Shown: positions 63,278 to 64,000 of the stretch, in pieces
Numbering within the stretch: the first letter of the stretch is position 1
How the letters are laid out: every line of letters begins with the position of its first letter
Translations under genes and position numbers: made by a program
Source of the DNA: JACMQX01 sp044225675
GTDB taxonomy: Bacteria; Pseudomonadota; Gammaproteobacteria; Burkholderiales; Burkholderiaceae_C
Length of the DNA stretch: 64,000 bases
Assembly (NCBI GenBank): GCA_044225675.1
Contig: JBGAIH010000017.1
Coordinates: 48,482 to 112,481 of the forward strand
Reading direction: 5' to 3'
Notes under the pieces: model-generated
What the model was told of the DNA's origin: nothing
Database searches by the model: none
Seen by the model: the letters and a program-made list of their open reading frames with translations, nothing else

Positions 63278-63943
63278 ATGGCGAAAAAAGCGCCAAGGCG
63301 TACCGCGGAGCGAATCCTGGAGGTCACGCTCGACCTCTTCAACCGCTTTGGCGAGCCGAATGTCTCGACCACGCTGATCTCGGCCGAACTGGGCATCAGC
63401 CCCGGCAACCTCTACTACCACTACCCGGCCAAGGACGAGCTGATCAACTCGCTGTTCGACCGCTACGAACGCGCCCTGTCCGAACTGCTCAATGCCGGCG
63501 ACGGCGTGCGCGACGTGGAGGACGCCTGGTTCTTCATGCACACGCTGTTCGAGCTGATCTGGCAGTACCGCTTTCTCTACCGCGACCTGAACGACCTGCT
63601 GTCCAAGAACCGCCGTCTGGAGACGCATTTCCAGTGGGTCCTCAAGAACAAGACGCGGGCGGTGCGGGCCATGCTGGACGGCATGAGCCGGTCGGGAGCC
63701 ATCCACATCGACTCGCGCGAGGTCGAGGCCACGGCCACCAGCATGGTGGTGGTGCTGACCTACTGGCTGAGCTACGAGTACGTGCGCGACCCGCGCCGCG
63801 CGCTGGAGCCCGAAAGCGCGCAACAGGCCCTGCTGCGCGGCGCCCACCATGTGCTGAACCTGCTGGTGCCCTACCTGGAGCCAGCCCAGCGCCAGCATCT
63901 GCTGGGCCTGGTCGGGGCCTACGGCAACACGGCCGGCAGCTGA
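63278..63943 (+). CDS. TetR-family transcriptional regulator
   Basis: 221 residues. The N-terminal helix-turn-helix RILEVTLDLFNRFGEPNVST then ELGISPGNLYYHYPAKDELI is classical TetR. A C-terminal domain with FFMHTLFELIWQYRFLYRDL and the DUF6999/TetR_C-like ligand pocket follows. Regulators of this sort near lipid genes often sense acyl-CoAs. Position suggests control of the phasin-patatin genes or of the gene starting at 63979. Confidence 0.88.
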   Translation: MAKKAPRRTAERILEVTLDLFNRFGEPNVSTTLISAELGISPGNLYYHYPAKDELINSLFDRYERALSELLNAGDGVRDVEDAWFFMHTLFELIWQYRFLYRDLNDLLSKNRRLETHFQWVLKNKTRAVRAMLDGMSRSGAIHIDSREVEATATSMVVVLTYWLSYEYVRDPRRALEPESAQQALLRGAHHVLNLLVPYLEPAQRQHLLGLVGAYGNTAGS

Positions 63944-63978
63944 AGGCCCACCCGCCCAGCCCCGAGCAGGAGATCCGC

Positions 63979-64000
63979 ATGGCCCCCTGGACCCTCTTCC
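63979..64000 (+). CDS. 5' end of an unidentified gene (cut by window)
   Basis: ATG 63979 with a CAGGAG site 7 bases upstream opens a frame reading MAPWTLF before the window ends. It starts 36 bases after the TetR stop, so it may be co-transcribed. Nothing can be said of its function. Confidence 0.4.

Overview
The window looks like a chromosomal segment of a high-GC betaproteobacterium in the Burkholderiales, most likely Comamonadaceae (Variovorax-like). The reasons are the GC-rich third codon positions, the argB-slmA neighbourhood, solitary Bug-type (tripartite tricarboxylate) binding proteins, a leucine/isovalerate operon and PHA-type phasins. This placement is an inference from gene content; no 16S gene is present. 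No tRNA, rRNA or CRISPR array was seen.

Layout. (1) 1-6.4 kb: the 5' part of a UvrA-family ATPase gene, an amino-acid-type ABC binding protein, a small membrane protein and an MHS-family MFS transporter. (2) 6.5-19.2 kb: a long minus-strand cluster for degradation of branched acyl-CoAs (biotin-dependent acyl-CoA carboxylase alpha and beta, acyl-CoA dehydrogenase, enoyl-CoA hydratase, HMG-CoA lyase). It is interrupted by a VapBC toxin-antitoxin pair and faces a divergent AraC regulator. (3) 19.3-21.7 kb: a small accessory patch with a cyclic-nucleotide-binding protein, an ORF6N-domain protein, an IS3/IS407-group scar and the broken tip of an Rhs toxin gene with its immunity gene. (4) 21.7-31.6 kb: metabolic genes, including a GntR-controlled sugar-acid cluster (two SDRs, an FAH-family hydrolase, a UxaA-family dehydratase and an Ldh2-family dehydrogenase), then a HigBA-like toxin-antitoxin pair and a Bug-type binding protein. 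(5) 31.8-36.4 kb: pdeM, slmA, a TctE/TctD-like two-component system and argB.

(6) 36.4-58.9 kb: a surface-polysaccharide island. It holds an O-antigen ligase, a WbaP-type initiating transferase, several glycosyltransferases, gmd and rmd for GDP-D-rhamnose, manC for GDP-mannose, a Wzm/Wzt ABC exporter, and rfbBDAC for dTDP-L-rhamnose. The set closely resembles the Pseudomonas A-band (common polysaccharide antigen) D-rhamnan locus, with a triple-module glycosyltransferase and a degenerate FkbM-like protein added. The middle (about 40-52.8 kb) has visibly lower GC than its flanks, as expected for an exchanged O-antigen block. (7) 59-64 kb: a fatty acyl-CoA reductase-like double-SDR protein, a phasin, a patatin-like lipase and a TetR regulator, which together suggest storage-lipid handling.

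Starts were chosen from ribosome-binding sites, overlaps and family N-termini. Many minus-strand genes overlap by ATGA, so most blocks read as tightly coupled operons.
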